Assembly (NCBI GenBank): GCA_944472155.2
Contig: OX235273.1
Coordinates: 30,229,204 to 30,293,203, forward strand
Direction of reading: 5' to 3'
Length of the DNA: 64,000 nucleotides
DNA from: Trichobilharzia szidati
Lineage: Eukaryota > Platyhelminthes > Trematoda > Strigeidida > Schistosomatidae
The stretch's first letter is position 1, and every line of letters begins with the position of its first letter. A model generated the notes under the pieces. It saw only the letters and a list, made by a program, of their open reading frames with translations. It made no database searches and was not told where the DNA came from. Made by a program: the position numbers and the translations under genes. Positions 33,941 through 46,040 of the stretch are shown here, in pieces.

Positions 33941-34573
33941 ATGCAGATGTTCACTGTATGTTACAATACTCTGGTTGTATAATATTGTATGCCTTCCTTC
34001 CTGATGGGCATTTTCATTTCAGCTCGTCTTAGTTGTACTCGTTGCATCACTGGGATTCGAAATGGGAGGTAAGTATTCCTCCTGCGTCTCCTCCTCCTCC
34101 TCTCCTCCTGCTCCTGCTCCTCTTCCTACTCCACGTCATCATCAACATCAACGTCATGACCATGATCACTCGTTGACATAAGAGAAGAGATAGACAATGC
34201 AGACAGACAAATAACACATTCACTCAGTAGAAATGATGTCATTACATGCTACCTTAGTTGATGAGACAATGAATGAAGGAGTGACTGAGTTGGTGATAGA
34301 GTGAGTGAGTCAGTGGGTCAGTGAGTGAGTGAGTGAGTGAGTGAGTGGATGGGTGAATGCATGAAGCAAGTAATGACTGAGTATTTAATTGTGGTGTTTT
34401 GTTGTTTTGTGATTTCAGTTATTGCAGGTCCAGTTCCAGAACCAGCAGCAAACAGTGGTTGTCCTGGCTGTCCTGGTGGATGCCCTAAATGCCGTGGAGG
34501 GTGTTGTGGATGCCGTGGATGCCGAGGTGGAAATTGTCCAGGAGGCTGCTGTAAAGGCTGCCGAAGACATTAA
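33941..34573 (+). CDS. small secreted Gly/Cys-rich peptide, three exons
   Basis: Exons are 33941-33955 (15 nt), 34023-34068 (46 nt) and 34419-34573 (155 nt). All introns are GT-AG: 33956-34022 (GTATGT..CAG) and 34069-34418 (GTAAGT..CAG). The spliced product has 71 residues. The signal peptide is MQMFT plus LVLVVLVASLGFEMG, probably cleaved after VIA. A mature part GPVPEPAANSG and then 12 cysteines in under 40 residues (CPGCPGGCPKC, GGCCGCRGC, GGCCKGCRRH) follow. Gly, Cys and Arg dominate. It could be a disulfide-rich or metal-binding secreted peptide; function unknown. Tiny 5' exons recall schistosome micro-exon genes. A second acceptor 9 nt downstream (exon from 34428) also keeps the frame and would drop three residues. 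A TATA box and polyadenylation signal flank the gene. I know no named homologue. Confidence 0.75.
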
Positions 34574-34726
34574 ACATTAACGCAGCAGACATCAATTAAT
34601 TAATTAAACAGAACACCTCATTATTCAAACAAGCTTTCCTGCGTGAAGAAAATCCTGTCATCATTGATCTGAAGACGGTGGACAATGTGTACTTTTAGAT
34701 AGATGTCCTCTGTACAACTTACTAAT

Positions 34727-34732
34727 AATAAA
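34727..34732 (+). terminator. polyadenylation signal AATAAA
   Basis: AATAAA lies 154 nt after the stop codon at 34571-34573, fitting a short 3' UTR ending near 34750. Confidence 0.6.
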
Positions 34733-36551
34733 TACACTTGCATTATCCAAATCACACCTTTCAGACTTCTTCTTTTTCAGTCAATTGTCTGTCAATCAGC
34801 GAAGCTCTGATTCTCCCCTCCCCTCCCTCCCGCTCACCGAAATTAGCATTGAACCATTTTGTGTAAATTCCTCTGTGTTTCAACCAGATACTTCGTTGCT
34901 TCATCGGTTGGTCATTTAGTCAGTGAGACAGTTCGTTAGGCTGTTGGCCAGTCGAGTAGGCGTGCAGTCAGCCAGTGTGTGAGAGAGAGAAAGCCAGTAA
35001 GTGGCTAAGTAGGGGAGGGAGGGAGTGAGTAAGTAAATGAGTCAGTGAGTCATGGAGGGAGTTGGTCAGCTAGGCAGTGAATGATGTGGCGTGTTGATTT
35101 CTGCCAGTTGAATTGAGGCATAAATCTCTGCTGAATGGAATTTAAAGCATACGAAAATATGATTCAGATATTCGGGCAAATAAACCAGCATCCATCCATC
35201 CAAAATGGTCAGTCAGCCATTCGCTAGTCAGGCAGGCAGGCAGGCGGGCAGTCAGTTAGTCAGTCAGTTAGTAAGCACGTAAGCACGTTATCAATTCAGA
35301 AAGACGGTTGTTTTGTAATAAGTTGAGATCACTCTTGTGTTGTTATTACTGCAATATAGATTTTTACTTTTGTTAACTTCTTGTTGTTGATGTTATACAG
35401 ATTATCTTATGGTTTGGTTTCCCTAATTCAAACCGAATTAACTTCACTCTGGTCATTACGATTTTTGAGGGTGTAAATTATATGGCTTTTTTTATAATGC
35501 GTGGGGAACACAATCATCCTACGAGTGGACGAAAAATATTTATCCAAATCTTATCCTGATTTTACACACTAATATCAGCTAAAATTACAGTTACATAGCA
35601 GTCTACAATACAAAACTGTTTGCAATGAATTTTGAAGTAAGGAGAATTCGCCGGAAGGCTGCTCTTATGAACATGTATGTTTATATTCGTTTATGTACAG
35701 TTTATATTCATTAATCAATCACGGAGTGTGTGATTTTTGTTTACATCAAACGGCCAAAAATAGCATGTTCAAATAGATATATTGTTTTCTGTTGCTAATG
35801 GCGAATTGAACTGTGGGCATATGTGGGTATCATATTCCGTTGGAACACATTGTGTGATCACACCACCGCAGTGTAATGCTCTACGGATGAGGTGGATGGA
35901 TAAATAGTGCTTATGAGTACTGAGATAATGTTTAGGCTTTGTACCAGTGTCACTGAATACTTTTAACCGAATCAAAGCAGTGAATTTCGGAAATGTCAGG
36001 AAATGCGTATGTGACATCCAATATGGGTAACGATGTGTTACACCAGGAAGATGTCAACAGCAAAGTAGGTGCGTACTCTTAACTAGTACAATGCCTATGC
36101 CACACCCGCTGTGTAGGTGATCCGAATATTCTTTATCTACATAGAAATAAGATGAAATATATTGCCGCACTACATAACGCGGATTCACACCAATCAGTCA
36201 CTCCTAGTCAGATGTGATCCTAAAGTCAGATGGTCATGCTTATTAAGTACACAGTAACTAACTATCACCATTCATTAGCTGATGATAAGAATGAAGAAAA
36301 CATACGTGTCTTTGTTATTTACCCACGTAAATAAACACCGATTAATTTTAATACCGTCAATAGCCGTTAATCATCATGTATGTATTCATACTGTTACTGA
36401 GGTTATCTCACATATTGACAAAGCGATTCTCGTTGAGGAATGCTCATATTCACCATAGAATGCTTCATTCTACACAATAACAGTGAATAATGTGATGATG
36501 GCTTGAGGTTGGACACTGCATTCAACAAATGATATTCCACATAGTCCATAC

Positions 36552-36674
36552 CTCAGAACACGACACAGATTAATGGACGCGTACAGTTGAATGACATTAA
36601 TTGACATGAGACCAATGGAAAAATTTACCACTTGAACGTCATCAATCGAGTTATCCATACTACCACATGCGAAT
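36552..36674 (-). CDS. candidate internal exon, possibly polycystin-like
   Basis: A 123-nt open block lies between acceptor TTTTGTCCACAG (ending 36675) and donor GTATGG (from 36551). It encodes DDVQVVNFSIGLMSINVIQL and YASINLCRVLR. The NFS.........L.RVLR layout resembles the segment after the two membrane helices in polycystin channels, and its phase (starts after 2 nt) fits the end of the exon at 28236-28449. Yet on the minus strand it lies upstream of that exon, so it would belong to another copy or a rearranged gene. It may also be chance. Confidence 0.25.
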
Positions 36675-36699
36675 CTGTGGACAAAAGCAATCTCTTTGT

Positions 36700-39070
36700 G
36701 CTTATTGATGTGTGTCTGTAACTGTCACCACTGTCTAATCACTGAGCTTAGGTAGTTACAAGTGGGTTTAATACTCTGTGAGATTACTCTCAGTTGGTCT
36801 GTCACATAGAATACATCCCCACCGAATTTTGATTGTTTTGATTGACGCTGATTAATTCAGTCCATGAGATGATGATGACAGACTGTTTGTCTTACCAAGT
36901 ACACTATAATACAGTACACCTGTCGACTCAGTTGACACTCGGAAGACATGGTTTATTTCGTGTGTATTCATGTTGTTACTGCGCTTGTCTCATTTACATT
37001 GATAGAGTCATTCACTGTGTTCGAATGCTTTCATTCACAGTCGAATATTTCATTAAACTCAATGATAGTAGCTAATGGAGTGATTACTAAACTATTCCTC
37101 TTGTACGTCTAACGAAGGTTAACATTTTCCTCTGTTTTCAAGTGTTGTTTGTGATTCTGTCACACATTTATTTATTGTCGTCAGTGAAAAATCACCTAGA
37201 ACAATGTCAAAGTGTGATGGAGAATAACTTACACACTCACTTGTTAATGCTGCATCAAGAGAGACTATGACATAGATGGTGGTTATTTAGTCAACGTGTC
37301 GAAGGATTGTCAATAAAGAATCACATTACCATCTGACTGTTATTAAAAATACAATGTCTGACAAATTTTGTGATGGGATGAAGCAATGGAGAGGACACAC
37401 TCTGTGTATCCATGGGATCCATCGTACTGGAATCATGTGCATATTTTGAATCTTGGTTGTGTAGCATTCTGAGCATTGTTACAGTTAGGTTAATAAAATC
37501 ACGGCATCTACATTTTGTTTCACCAAGTAGTAAGATGTCTTCGTTATGAGCACTTTCAGTTTTCTCAGGTCGATGAACTTACTGTAGTACCAGGTACACC
37601 TTCTCAATACACTGGCCTGAATCCTATTGTGTGTACATGGTAGTCACTTCCAGTCAGATTTCAGGCGGAATACTCACTATATATTTCCCTGTTCGTTAAC
37701 GAATGCTTAAATATGCATATATTTGGACTCAGGATTCAATTATTCCCAGTGGTAACCACTTCATTAGCAATTTAAATCTAAACATTCACAAATTTACTGC
37801 TGGAATCCTAAGGTCATGGATTTACTCAACATCATTATTCGTTGAGTATGAGAAGCAGTTATAGCAAGCAAGAAGGAAATACCAACGATTTGTCATCACA
37901 TTAGATCGAATAGAATAGTCGCTAATGTTTCCTGGCTAAAATACATTCATGTATTAAACCTTGAACACCAAATACACACAGTACTGGTGTCCACATTAAA
38001 GCAGTTTTATTTCCTTATGTATGAATATTATAGTGGTTCAATTCGATTTTCATAAGCGATGTGTGAGTGACACCTTCATCAAACCTAGGGATGAAATTAA
38101 TTCAGTTCACCGTAGTTGGGTGAGGTCATGTGTCATAGGGAAAGACCATTGATCAAATGAATGATGAGACTGTTCTGGAACATGTCACAGAAATCTGTTT
38201 CTCAAGCAAGAATTCCAGCATCTTGTCACGATAACATCTCTGGTCGAATGAAATTAATGAGTTGCTCAGTACTAACCAAAGACGGTCAATTGACCACAAT
38301 CCATTTTTCCACCTAATGTCCAGTGCTTGATATCATTAGAAATCTACAAAGTGAATGAGATTTCAAGAGAGGCCATGGATACTGTGACCACATGACGATT
38401 ACGACATTCTAAACGAAGTTATTATCTCATCATATCATCAGTGTTGCTATGTGAAGAATTCTGGTTTATAGGTGAAGGAAAGAAAGACGTCATGTATGCA
38501 AAGTAGTTTTTGTCCTGGTGAAAACTTCAACACTCAAATGACAAAGTCAGTGTTATCGTAGCTTCCATTTCATGTGTACAATATCGTATACTACCTACTA
38601 AAAATCAGTAGTATGAAGGCTTCCAGGAAATTAAGAATCGACGGTGACACCATCTGAGATAATGTTTCGTTTACAGATTATTGGTATTTGTAGCTGGCTT
38701 TCTGAATAAAGATTCTCATTTCATCTTCTATTATCCTCCACTCCATTACTTTAGGATCACCTACATAAAAATAAAGCCAAACAGATATGATGTGAATGGT
38801 TTTATGTGAGGAAGAATCATTTACACTTCATGTTTTATTTGTATTCTAGGTTATAGTAATTAAATGAGATGGAATATTTTTGATTGTAATTATTGTAATG
38901 GATGTTTTAATAGAAAAGTAAACTGGTACTGGAAAGTTACTCATACTTGACGTACGGAGTCGGATTTGATCCACTAAGCAACTACTCCACTGTGCGTGCT
39001 GTGTCTAAAGTAGAGATCGGCTGATTAAATCAAATTCGCCGTTAATCAAATCGAATCTCTTCACACATAT
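36700..39070. other. no recognisable gene
   Basis: One plus ORF of 77 codons (36842-37075) without known motif. Further exons of a minus-strand gene could be hidden here but were not identified. Confidence 0.3.
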
Positions 39071-39074
39071 ATAT

Positions 39075-40690
39075 CTGAAGTAGAGAGAAATGCTTCTCAA
39101 AGACTTTACGCCGTTGATGAACTTCCTCAGAACTTGAAGGATTTATTTATTGGCTACGTTAATGAAGTTATGAAAACTCGAGAAAGCAAGAAATTGATAT
39201 TATTAACCAAAGGACTAGATACAGAAAAGACTGAAACTTATTTTCCAGTTGACTACAACGGAAGGTTTTCAATGTTTCCTCTGTATGCATAGATAAAACA
39301 CAACTTGCGGCTTCATCTCTCGGTTTAAAATTCTGTGACAGACGTAATCAGGATGATCATTTAGAGACTGATGTTCGATTTGAAAACTTATTTTGCCAGA
39401 CAATCGACCTAACTTCTTCGTCCAAGTATGAGCATTACGTGACCTCAAGAAGAACGAAAGTCTGATAACAACTAGACCTGATAAAGGATCTGGTATAGTT
39501 ATCATGAATAAGAGTGATTATGTAGACAAGATGAAGCTCTTTCTAAGCGACCATACGAAATTTCAAAAAGTGAGTAGTTGTAAAGACACAACTGAGGCAA
39601 CCGAACGCCAAACAGCTAAGACACTAAAATCACGAGTTGAGAGTAATCTGATTCCTAAGGATACACTCGACGAATTGAAACCCTCGAGTACGCACACACC
39701 AAGACTTTATGGTTCACAGAAAGTCCACAAGCCCGGAGTACCACTACATCCCATTATAGATATGTGTCAATCTCCCCATCATTCTACAGCAAAGTGGTTG
39801 GTAAAGGCATTGGAACCGTTACATCATGAATTAGTAAAATTCAGTGTAAAAGACTTAAGTGGCTTTGTAGAAACTACCTAGAGCCTGAATGTAAAGGGAA
39901 AGAAAATAATGTCACTGGATGTAGCATCATTATTCATCAACGTCCCACTGCTCGAAACAGTCAACTACTTATGTGAACAACTGAAAAAACGGAAGATAGA
40001 TGTAGAAATCCCATCGGAAAAAGTCAAGGAATCATTATTGAAATGCACTATGAATGTTCAGTTGTATTCGACAATGATTTTTATAGACAAGTTGATGGTT
40101 TTGTCATGGGATCACCTATGGAACTTATGCTAGCGGTTATTTTCCTGGCAAAGCTTGAAAATGGTCCACTCATAGACACGGTTAAAGGGATTGACTATTA
40201 TTGTCAATACGTAGATGATTCCTTCATCGTTTGGGATAGAAATCCTAATAAATAAGAGCTTCTGAATGCTGTTAATAGTGTTCACCTAGCTATTCGGTTT
40301 ACATGTGAGGAAGAAGACAATAACAGTATAACTTTCCTAGGCGTCCTCCTTACCATGAAGACAGATGGATATCTACGAAGGAGCTTATTTAGAAAGAAAA
40401 CTTGGACAAGCCAGTACACCCATTTTCATAGCTTCACATCGATTCAATACAAAGAAACTTAGCTAAGTGTTCTAGCTATAGAATAAAACGCATATGCTCA
40501 GAGGAATGCATTAAGGAAGAAATGTATAACCTGAAACTCACACTGCAAGAAAATGGATATCCACAGAACTCCCTAAAAGTATGTGTTAATACCTAGAGAT
40601 AGGGTAAAGGTGGAGACCGTAGATAAGAGACTTATGTATCATAAGTTAAGTTACAAAGGGTAAATTAAAGCTGACATGAGTGCTGTCAAA
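39075..40690 (+). pseudogene. PLE fragment (N-terminal region to connector)
   Basis: Reading plus: AVDELPQNLKDLFIGYVNEV (about 39110-39170), LILLTKGLDTEKTETYF, FNVSSVCIDKTQLAASS, GLKFCDRR, then an open piece 39504-39881 with LKPSSTHTPRLYG and VPLHPIIDM. RT blocks ASLFINVPLLETVNYLCEQL and GFVMGSPMELMLAVIFLAKL follow, with YVDD at 40208-40219. The connector ends near 40680 and the GIY-YIG domain is absent. Frameshifts near 39255, 39470 and 40050 and several stops inactivate it. It serves as the uninterrupted comparator for the SINE insertion in the 7-kb PLE. Confidence 0.9.
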
Positions 40691-40859
40691 CTGGAATTGG
40701 TGACAATATGATACACATAGGCAGTATGCAGTGACAGTGGGTGACGATCAGAACTATGACAAATTGATTTTTGATATCCTTGTTGATATGGAGTTTACAA
40801 CAAATGATAGGAGGAACTTAATTGGAAACATTCGTGTGGTTGAAGTTTTCATCGCATGA

Positions 40860-41115
40860 GGAGCTAGCCGTAGACGGATAGGTTCTGACTACTCTTCAAG
40901 CCAACAAACAACTCTGGGCTAAAGTGAGTCGACCATACAACGCATCGGTCACAGGGAGAACAATTTCCTTTTGTGTTTTTAGCAGACCGTACAAGTAAGG
41001 AAGGTTTCCAACCATTGTAAGCGTTGTCATCAATCAGATCCTTTCTTAGCAGGTTTTTCAATACGATTGTGATATGCTTTTCAATTTAATCTGTTTTATC
41101 ATTCTGATTACGTTT
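40860..41115 (-). pseudogene. PLE fragment, opposite orientation
   Basis: Minus strand LRKDLIDDNAYNGWKPS then, after a frameshift, YGLLKTQKEIVLPVTDAL parallels the NEYLIDSSNFDAIKPTG and YGLLKIHKRGIPL blocks of the 8.5-kb PLE. It lies back to back with the 39-kb copy. Confidence 0.65.
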
Positions 41116-41119
41116 CGGT

Positions 41120-42640
41120 AAAGTCCAGAGGATCCAAAAACCATTCAGTGTGTGCAAATAATGAATTTGCTATAAATGAACTCCAATAACCAGTTACAAT
41201 TATGCATAACATTGTCGTTTTGGTCCATTAGATTTCGCTTCACAGCAGTTGTTGCTGAATTTATATTAGGAAATAGAGCTTGTTGAAATCAATTTTGATG
41301 GACCCCAGCGCAATTCTGTATCGATGAGTCTTTTGACGAAACGCTTTGTGAAATCACTTCACTATGTTATGGGGTAAGTGCAAATGAAAAAGAATAACAG
41401 AATAGTGTAGGGGTGGTAAACATGCACCCAAGGCAAATACTCCAACTACATCCTAACAGAAAACAGATCAAAAACTAATTCTGTCCTCAGAATATCTGTC
41501 CCTGTTCATTTACATATTAGTGTTTCGAACTTTCATGGGCTTTGATATAAAATTGGGCGAAACATTGTCGACATTATTACATGGTAGAATTCCATATTAT
41601 TTGTATTCATTCTGGAAAGCCCGTTTTCATCTTTGTGATTATATTCATCTAACTCCAGACACTTTTAAGTACTCCTAATTGTGACTAATGTGATAAAATC
41701 GTTCACCCCATCCTTTCATTAATCAAATCGCTTTACTTGTAATATGAGTAAAACCATCATCTTGGAAGCTAAAATTTGGTACTTCACCATGCATAAACAC
41801 ACTAGCGAATAAAATTAGAAATCGTGAAATTCTGAACCATTGCTATTTTCAGTCACACCCGTTACTACTAACTTTTTCAGCAGCGTTGGCTTTCATTTTA
41901 CGTAAAATCATTGCAAGTTTATAATGTTGTATGGAACTATAAGGGCATAATTTATTTCCGCACTTTCTGAAACTGGAGGGATACAATCAAGTTCAACTAA
42001 CACACTGAGGCAATTAGTGAAGATTCCAGTATTTAAACAATTCACATTGACACATTCGAAACCAATGACAAATTGAGTGAATAAACTTATTTCTTTTCCA
42101 GTTAGTGCGTTATCGACAGCTCCACATCAGAATGAATATAGTTATGCATCTAAATTATACCAGTCATGTTATATGTACTATTCAGTTAGAAGTACCAGTT
42201 TTATGGTGTAAAATGAGTTAAAGTACTCAGAGAATTGAAGATCATTCAGTGTATGGATTTGAGCAGCAGCAGATTGGATAATTAAAAGACTTCGTAAGAG
42301 AGCTTTGATTGAGAATAATTTATAAATGAATTAAGTACGAAGGGGTGAATTAAATTATCTAAACTAGTACTCATGACAAGATAATAAAATAAAACTAAAC
42401 AATGTCATATTATGCTCACAAGGACACGAGGGAATCATTTACGAGACTCTCTTCACATACAGTGGACGGACACAATAGAGTTAGTGAGTGTTATAATTTC
42501 TTTAAAGCAAACACATTCAGCTTAGTGAGATGAATTCCAAAAGGTTCTGCTGTATGATAAGGACATATTCATAGAGCATTAGAACAGCTGGCTGAAATAC
42601 GATTAATATCTTGAAGAGGTGAGGTGGGTATGGTGATACT
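41120..42640. other. no recognisable gene
   Basis: AT-rich DNA without ORFs above 60 codons or repeats that I can assign. Confidence 0.35.
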
Positions 42641-43620
42641 TGACGTTGCCTAATCAAGATGTGCAATGTTTAGAAATCCTCTGGTTAACTTGCCTAATCG
42701 TACACACAATATAACTAGCTCCACAATAGGAGTAAAACTGGTAGATACACATGGAATACGCGAGATTCGACAGTGTCTCCATTTTGTGAACTAAACGAGC
42801 CTTAGTTGACTAATGAATAAACAGCGTAACTAAGCTTTATTAACAGTCCCTTCCAAGGCTCTGCGTAGACGTTGTGAAATAACAGCATTGTTAACACCTC
42901 CCGTAGAATTAATAGCAATGATATTTTCAGAATTGTGTGCATGGTGCTAGCTGAGTCCATTTTCACTCGAAAGCCTCATCAGATATTCGCTTCTGATTAG
43001 CGGATGAAAAATACTAGTGAGCTCGTCGTCGGGTGTTTCAGTAAAACAAATAACTTCAGTGGTAAACTAAGCATCTAAGCAGATATCGATTGTAATGTAG
43101 AGAAACAAAACTCAGAAGATGAGTACTTCATACACTTGATGTAGTTTCATTGTGTATGCTTCGATGTACTGTTCCATTTACTCCTATTCTCACTAAAACA
43201 TTCAAACATGTGACAGTCGTTCTGTTCTCCTTCGTTAATAAGAATCAAAATAAATTGGCTTCGTTAGTTTTCATCGGTATGCAATCCGCCACACTTTTAC
43301 CCTTTCAAACCGTAAAGGTATTAGCTACATAACGACACAATTTTCTAGTTTCGCTGGGAAGATATCTGAAAGGATTGAACCCAGTGGTGATGTCATAGCA
43401 ACACTTCATGATTGCCTTACATCCTATCACTCAAAAGAGAGCGTAAATAAATCATGTGTCTTCGAACAAGTCCCTTCAATAGGGAAACGAGAATAGCAAT
43501 TTGTACCCGTTCATTACATATATAGCCTACTGTTTCCATCAAAGGCACACTGGTGAACAATCAGGCATATCATGAACTTTTGGTTTATTATGAGGTCGCT
43601 GATTCTGTTATTCTGTTTTT
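42640..43620 (-). pseudogene. PLE fragment (RT to GIY-YIG start)
   Basis: Minus strand: LFTSVPLMETVGYICNE (about 43580-43530), SVAMTSPLGSILSDIFPAKL (about 43415-43350), then after a gap RLRRALEGTVNK and CIYQFYSYCGASYI (about 42745-42700). Many stops. The order matches other PLEs, but the RT-GIY-YIG spacing is shortened by deletion. Confidence 0.75.
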
Positions 43621-43736
43621 CAGTCTATTCAATTAAATTACTGTTCAGTAAGTCGTTGTAGTAATGGCTATGAAATATGGTTTATAACCCTAAAGGAGAT
43701 GTCCTATATCCACAGTGTTTGATAGAATTGAACTTT

Positions 43737-43884
43737 GATGTGGTTGTGTTCTCTGAGCTGGATAGTTAATTTGCGAGGCTTTCATCACCCTACTGGGTGA
43801 CATCTTCAGCGCATACTTCAAACTGAAGCTCAGAGAACACAACCACATCAAAATCATCCACCTGAGCTACAGATCTTCTCTATC
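43737..43884 (-). mobile_element. 148-bp fold-back element with hammerhead core, 13-bp target duplication
   Basis: AGAATTGAACTTT occurs at 43724-43736 and 43885-43897. Perfect inverted arms GATGTGGTTGTGTTCTCT.. (43734-43759) and their complement (43827-43852) enclose an HHR-like fold on the minus strand. The plan is like the 17.8- and 24.9-kb elements, but the sequence differs. Confidence 0.75.
43770..43815 (-). ncRNA. hammerhead-like motif in fold-back element
   Basis: Minus strand: stem I TATGCG with CGCAAA (5 of 6 pairs), intact core CTGAAGA, stem II TCACCC/GGGTGA with loop AGTA, GAAA, then GCCT where ACGT(T) would be expected. Stem III is damaged; core boxes are intact. Confidence 0.55.
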
Positions 43885-43929
43885 AGAATTGAACTTTATA
43901 TGCATTTGGTTTTCACCCAACTGATCTTA

Positions 43930-44395
43930 GCTGCTAATTGTTCTCGCGCCTACAGGGCAACTTGCATGATCATACACTCAATATAATCTGAATCACAGGA
44001 ACCGTTTAATTGGTATAAGCATAAGGAGGAGCTACGATTAGCCAGGAAATTTAATGAAGGATAGGAAGAGATGTGCACAGTAGAAAGACTTCCAAATCGT
44101 TGTGGTTAGATTCTGGGATACAGCCTCTGTGTAGGTATCTCCCTTGAATTGTAGACACAGAAAGAATGACTTTTTCTCCAACATTAACAGTTTATGCTTG
44201 CAATTACTGTCACCTAAGTTGGTTTTAAAAACTTCTCTGGATATCCAGTTTCGCTTAAAATATCCTGGACCACATGGAGTTCTTTCTCCACATGATCTTC
44301 TAGATAAATAGACCTCACTCTAACCGCTAAGCACCTGATCAAATTACGTTTATATTTCACTGATACGAGGCTGAAGACGTGTTTGACTGCAAACC
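43930..44395 (-). pseudogene. PLE fragment (connector to GIY-YIG start)
   Basis: The plus-strand complement near 43975-44015 parallels the GIY-YIG start at 7360-7390. From 44130 to 44395 it follows the connector of the 7.5-7.8 kb region, including the part coding for the IQYKRNLIRC block. It is a separate copy from the one at 42.6-43.6 kb, in tandem orientation. Confidence 0.65.
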
Positions 44396-45069
44396 TCGAG
44401 AAATTTTATGCTCAGTGGAATATGTAACCTTCTACATTAAAAAGTTAAGACAATCGGGTATCAGTCAACTTCTACTTTTACAGTTTGTTAATTCTCGAGT
44501 GTTACCTATTGTTCTTTATTGCTTACCCTTAGTCCTTCCTAGGCTGCTCAGAAAGGACTGTCAGATTGTGAATGGTATTAAACGTCGTCAGTAGGGCGAA
44601 TGGTGTTCCATGAAGTCAGCTGGTTAGCATTGTAGTAGAGAGACAGACATATGCAGAGTGGTGGCATGCTCAGTGAGTGTGATACAGTGGAATAAGAGCT
44701 ACCTTATATTTCAGGAATTTCGAACATTGTTCAAGACTGACCTGGCGTGACTTTAGAGTATAGAACAGGAGCTACAGCACTGGATATACAGGAAGCATTT
44801 GCGCATGGAAAAATACTAGAACTGGTAGGGTTTCATCTAGTTCTTTCTGTTGGGAAGGTAGTGACATAAGGGAAAAGAATATCAGATAGCACTCGTCTCT
44901 ACACGAGGTTCATCTTCTGATATCTGCAACAGGAATACGAGCTGGATTAGTGTATTTCTGGTCAATTTCTTTAGTTCATAAAAAAGGCATTTTAGGAAAT
45001 GAAGGAATGTCTACATTTAAGCAAGACGTCTTTCCTGTAACTCCTATGATGTTTGTTCAGATTAGATCA

Positions 45070-46040
45070 ATGAAAAATTAAAATAACAAAGTGATCATCC
45101 ATGAAACGAGATATATAGAATTCAAAGGTGATGTCGCAGCGGAAATTCTCAGAAATCGCCTTTCTAAATGTCTGAAGAAGACATTTCCCACAGCCACTCT
45201 ACGTATCACATTCTCCTGCAGACAGTTAATCCAGTATAACGCTAAGAACAGGATAACGCTTTCGGTCACTTCAATGTGTATTTATCAATTTACTTGCTTG
45301 TGTGGAGCAAAGTATATCGGCCGTACGCAACGTCAAATCCACAAGCGTATTCTGGAACACTGCCCAGCTTGGTTATCCAGAGGAGAAAATAAGAACAGAA
45401 ACAGCTGAATGCTTGAATACCTTGTCATCTCTGGACATCGATCACCCCCACATGAATGCTTCACAGTGTTACACAGAGTCCCTCAATATCGTACAAAGGG
45501 ACTTCGGGTTCCGCCCTCTCTCCATAGATGACGCATTAGCTGTTCGAGATCTGAAACGGGACTTCTGCATCCAAAAGCGATACATACATTCTCTTGCCCT
45601 ACCATGGTCAGAGTAAGCCTCTTACCACAATTTTGCTTCTTTTCCTTATTGTGTAAGTTCACTACTATTATTACTCTATTTAAATAATACTTTTATTATC
45701 ATTATTATTCACATCATCCACATTTTATTACCATTCTATTACTGCTTATTAATAACATTGCTTTTCATACATATTATATACAAAAACACTTTAGAGCCTT
45801 TCCACTAGTTCCTGTCCATTTTACACGAGCATATTGGTTATTCATTATATCACACTTATTACGTCATGCCAACTTCTGTCTCCTTTCTAACTTACAATAA
45901 GTCATTCCTACTTACACCTTACATTATGTAATACAATTTTCCAAGAACAAAATTTACCAGTATCTGATTGCAGTAAAGATTTCTTTGTTAGTCGTAGAGC
46001 TCATGAAAATGAATCGACGAGACGAAAATTTTCTTAGGTG
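45070..46040 (+). pseudogene. PLE fragment, second subfamily, with well-kept GIY-YIG core
   Basis: The first open stretch (45091-45408) encodes EFKGDVAAEILRNRLSKCLK and SMCIYQFTCLCGAKYIGRTQ, in which the paired Y-F-x-C/ YIGRTQR elements and R in HKRILEH are kept. A frameshift near 45395 leads to a second stretch ending ALAVRDLKRDFCIQKR, stop at 45614-45616. The 3' UTR to about 46040 matches 31767-32180. RT is absent. Confidence 0.85.

Larger units (their letters stand above)
32600..35300. repeat. tetranucleotide-rich region around the Cys-rich peptide gene
   Basis: Many short runs of drifting 4-mers occur: TCAC and CAAT runs (32710-32760, 32910-32945), CAAC (33495-33560), GAGT/GAGC (33660-33750), GAGT (34300-34348), CAGG/CAGT (35220-35275), plus CA-rich tracts near 32610-32650. 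This base pattern is unlike the rest of the window. Confidence 0.7.
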
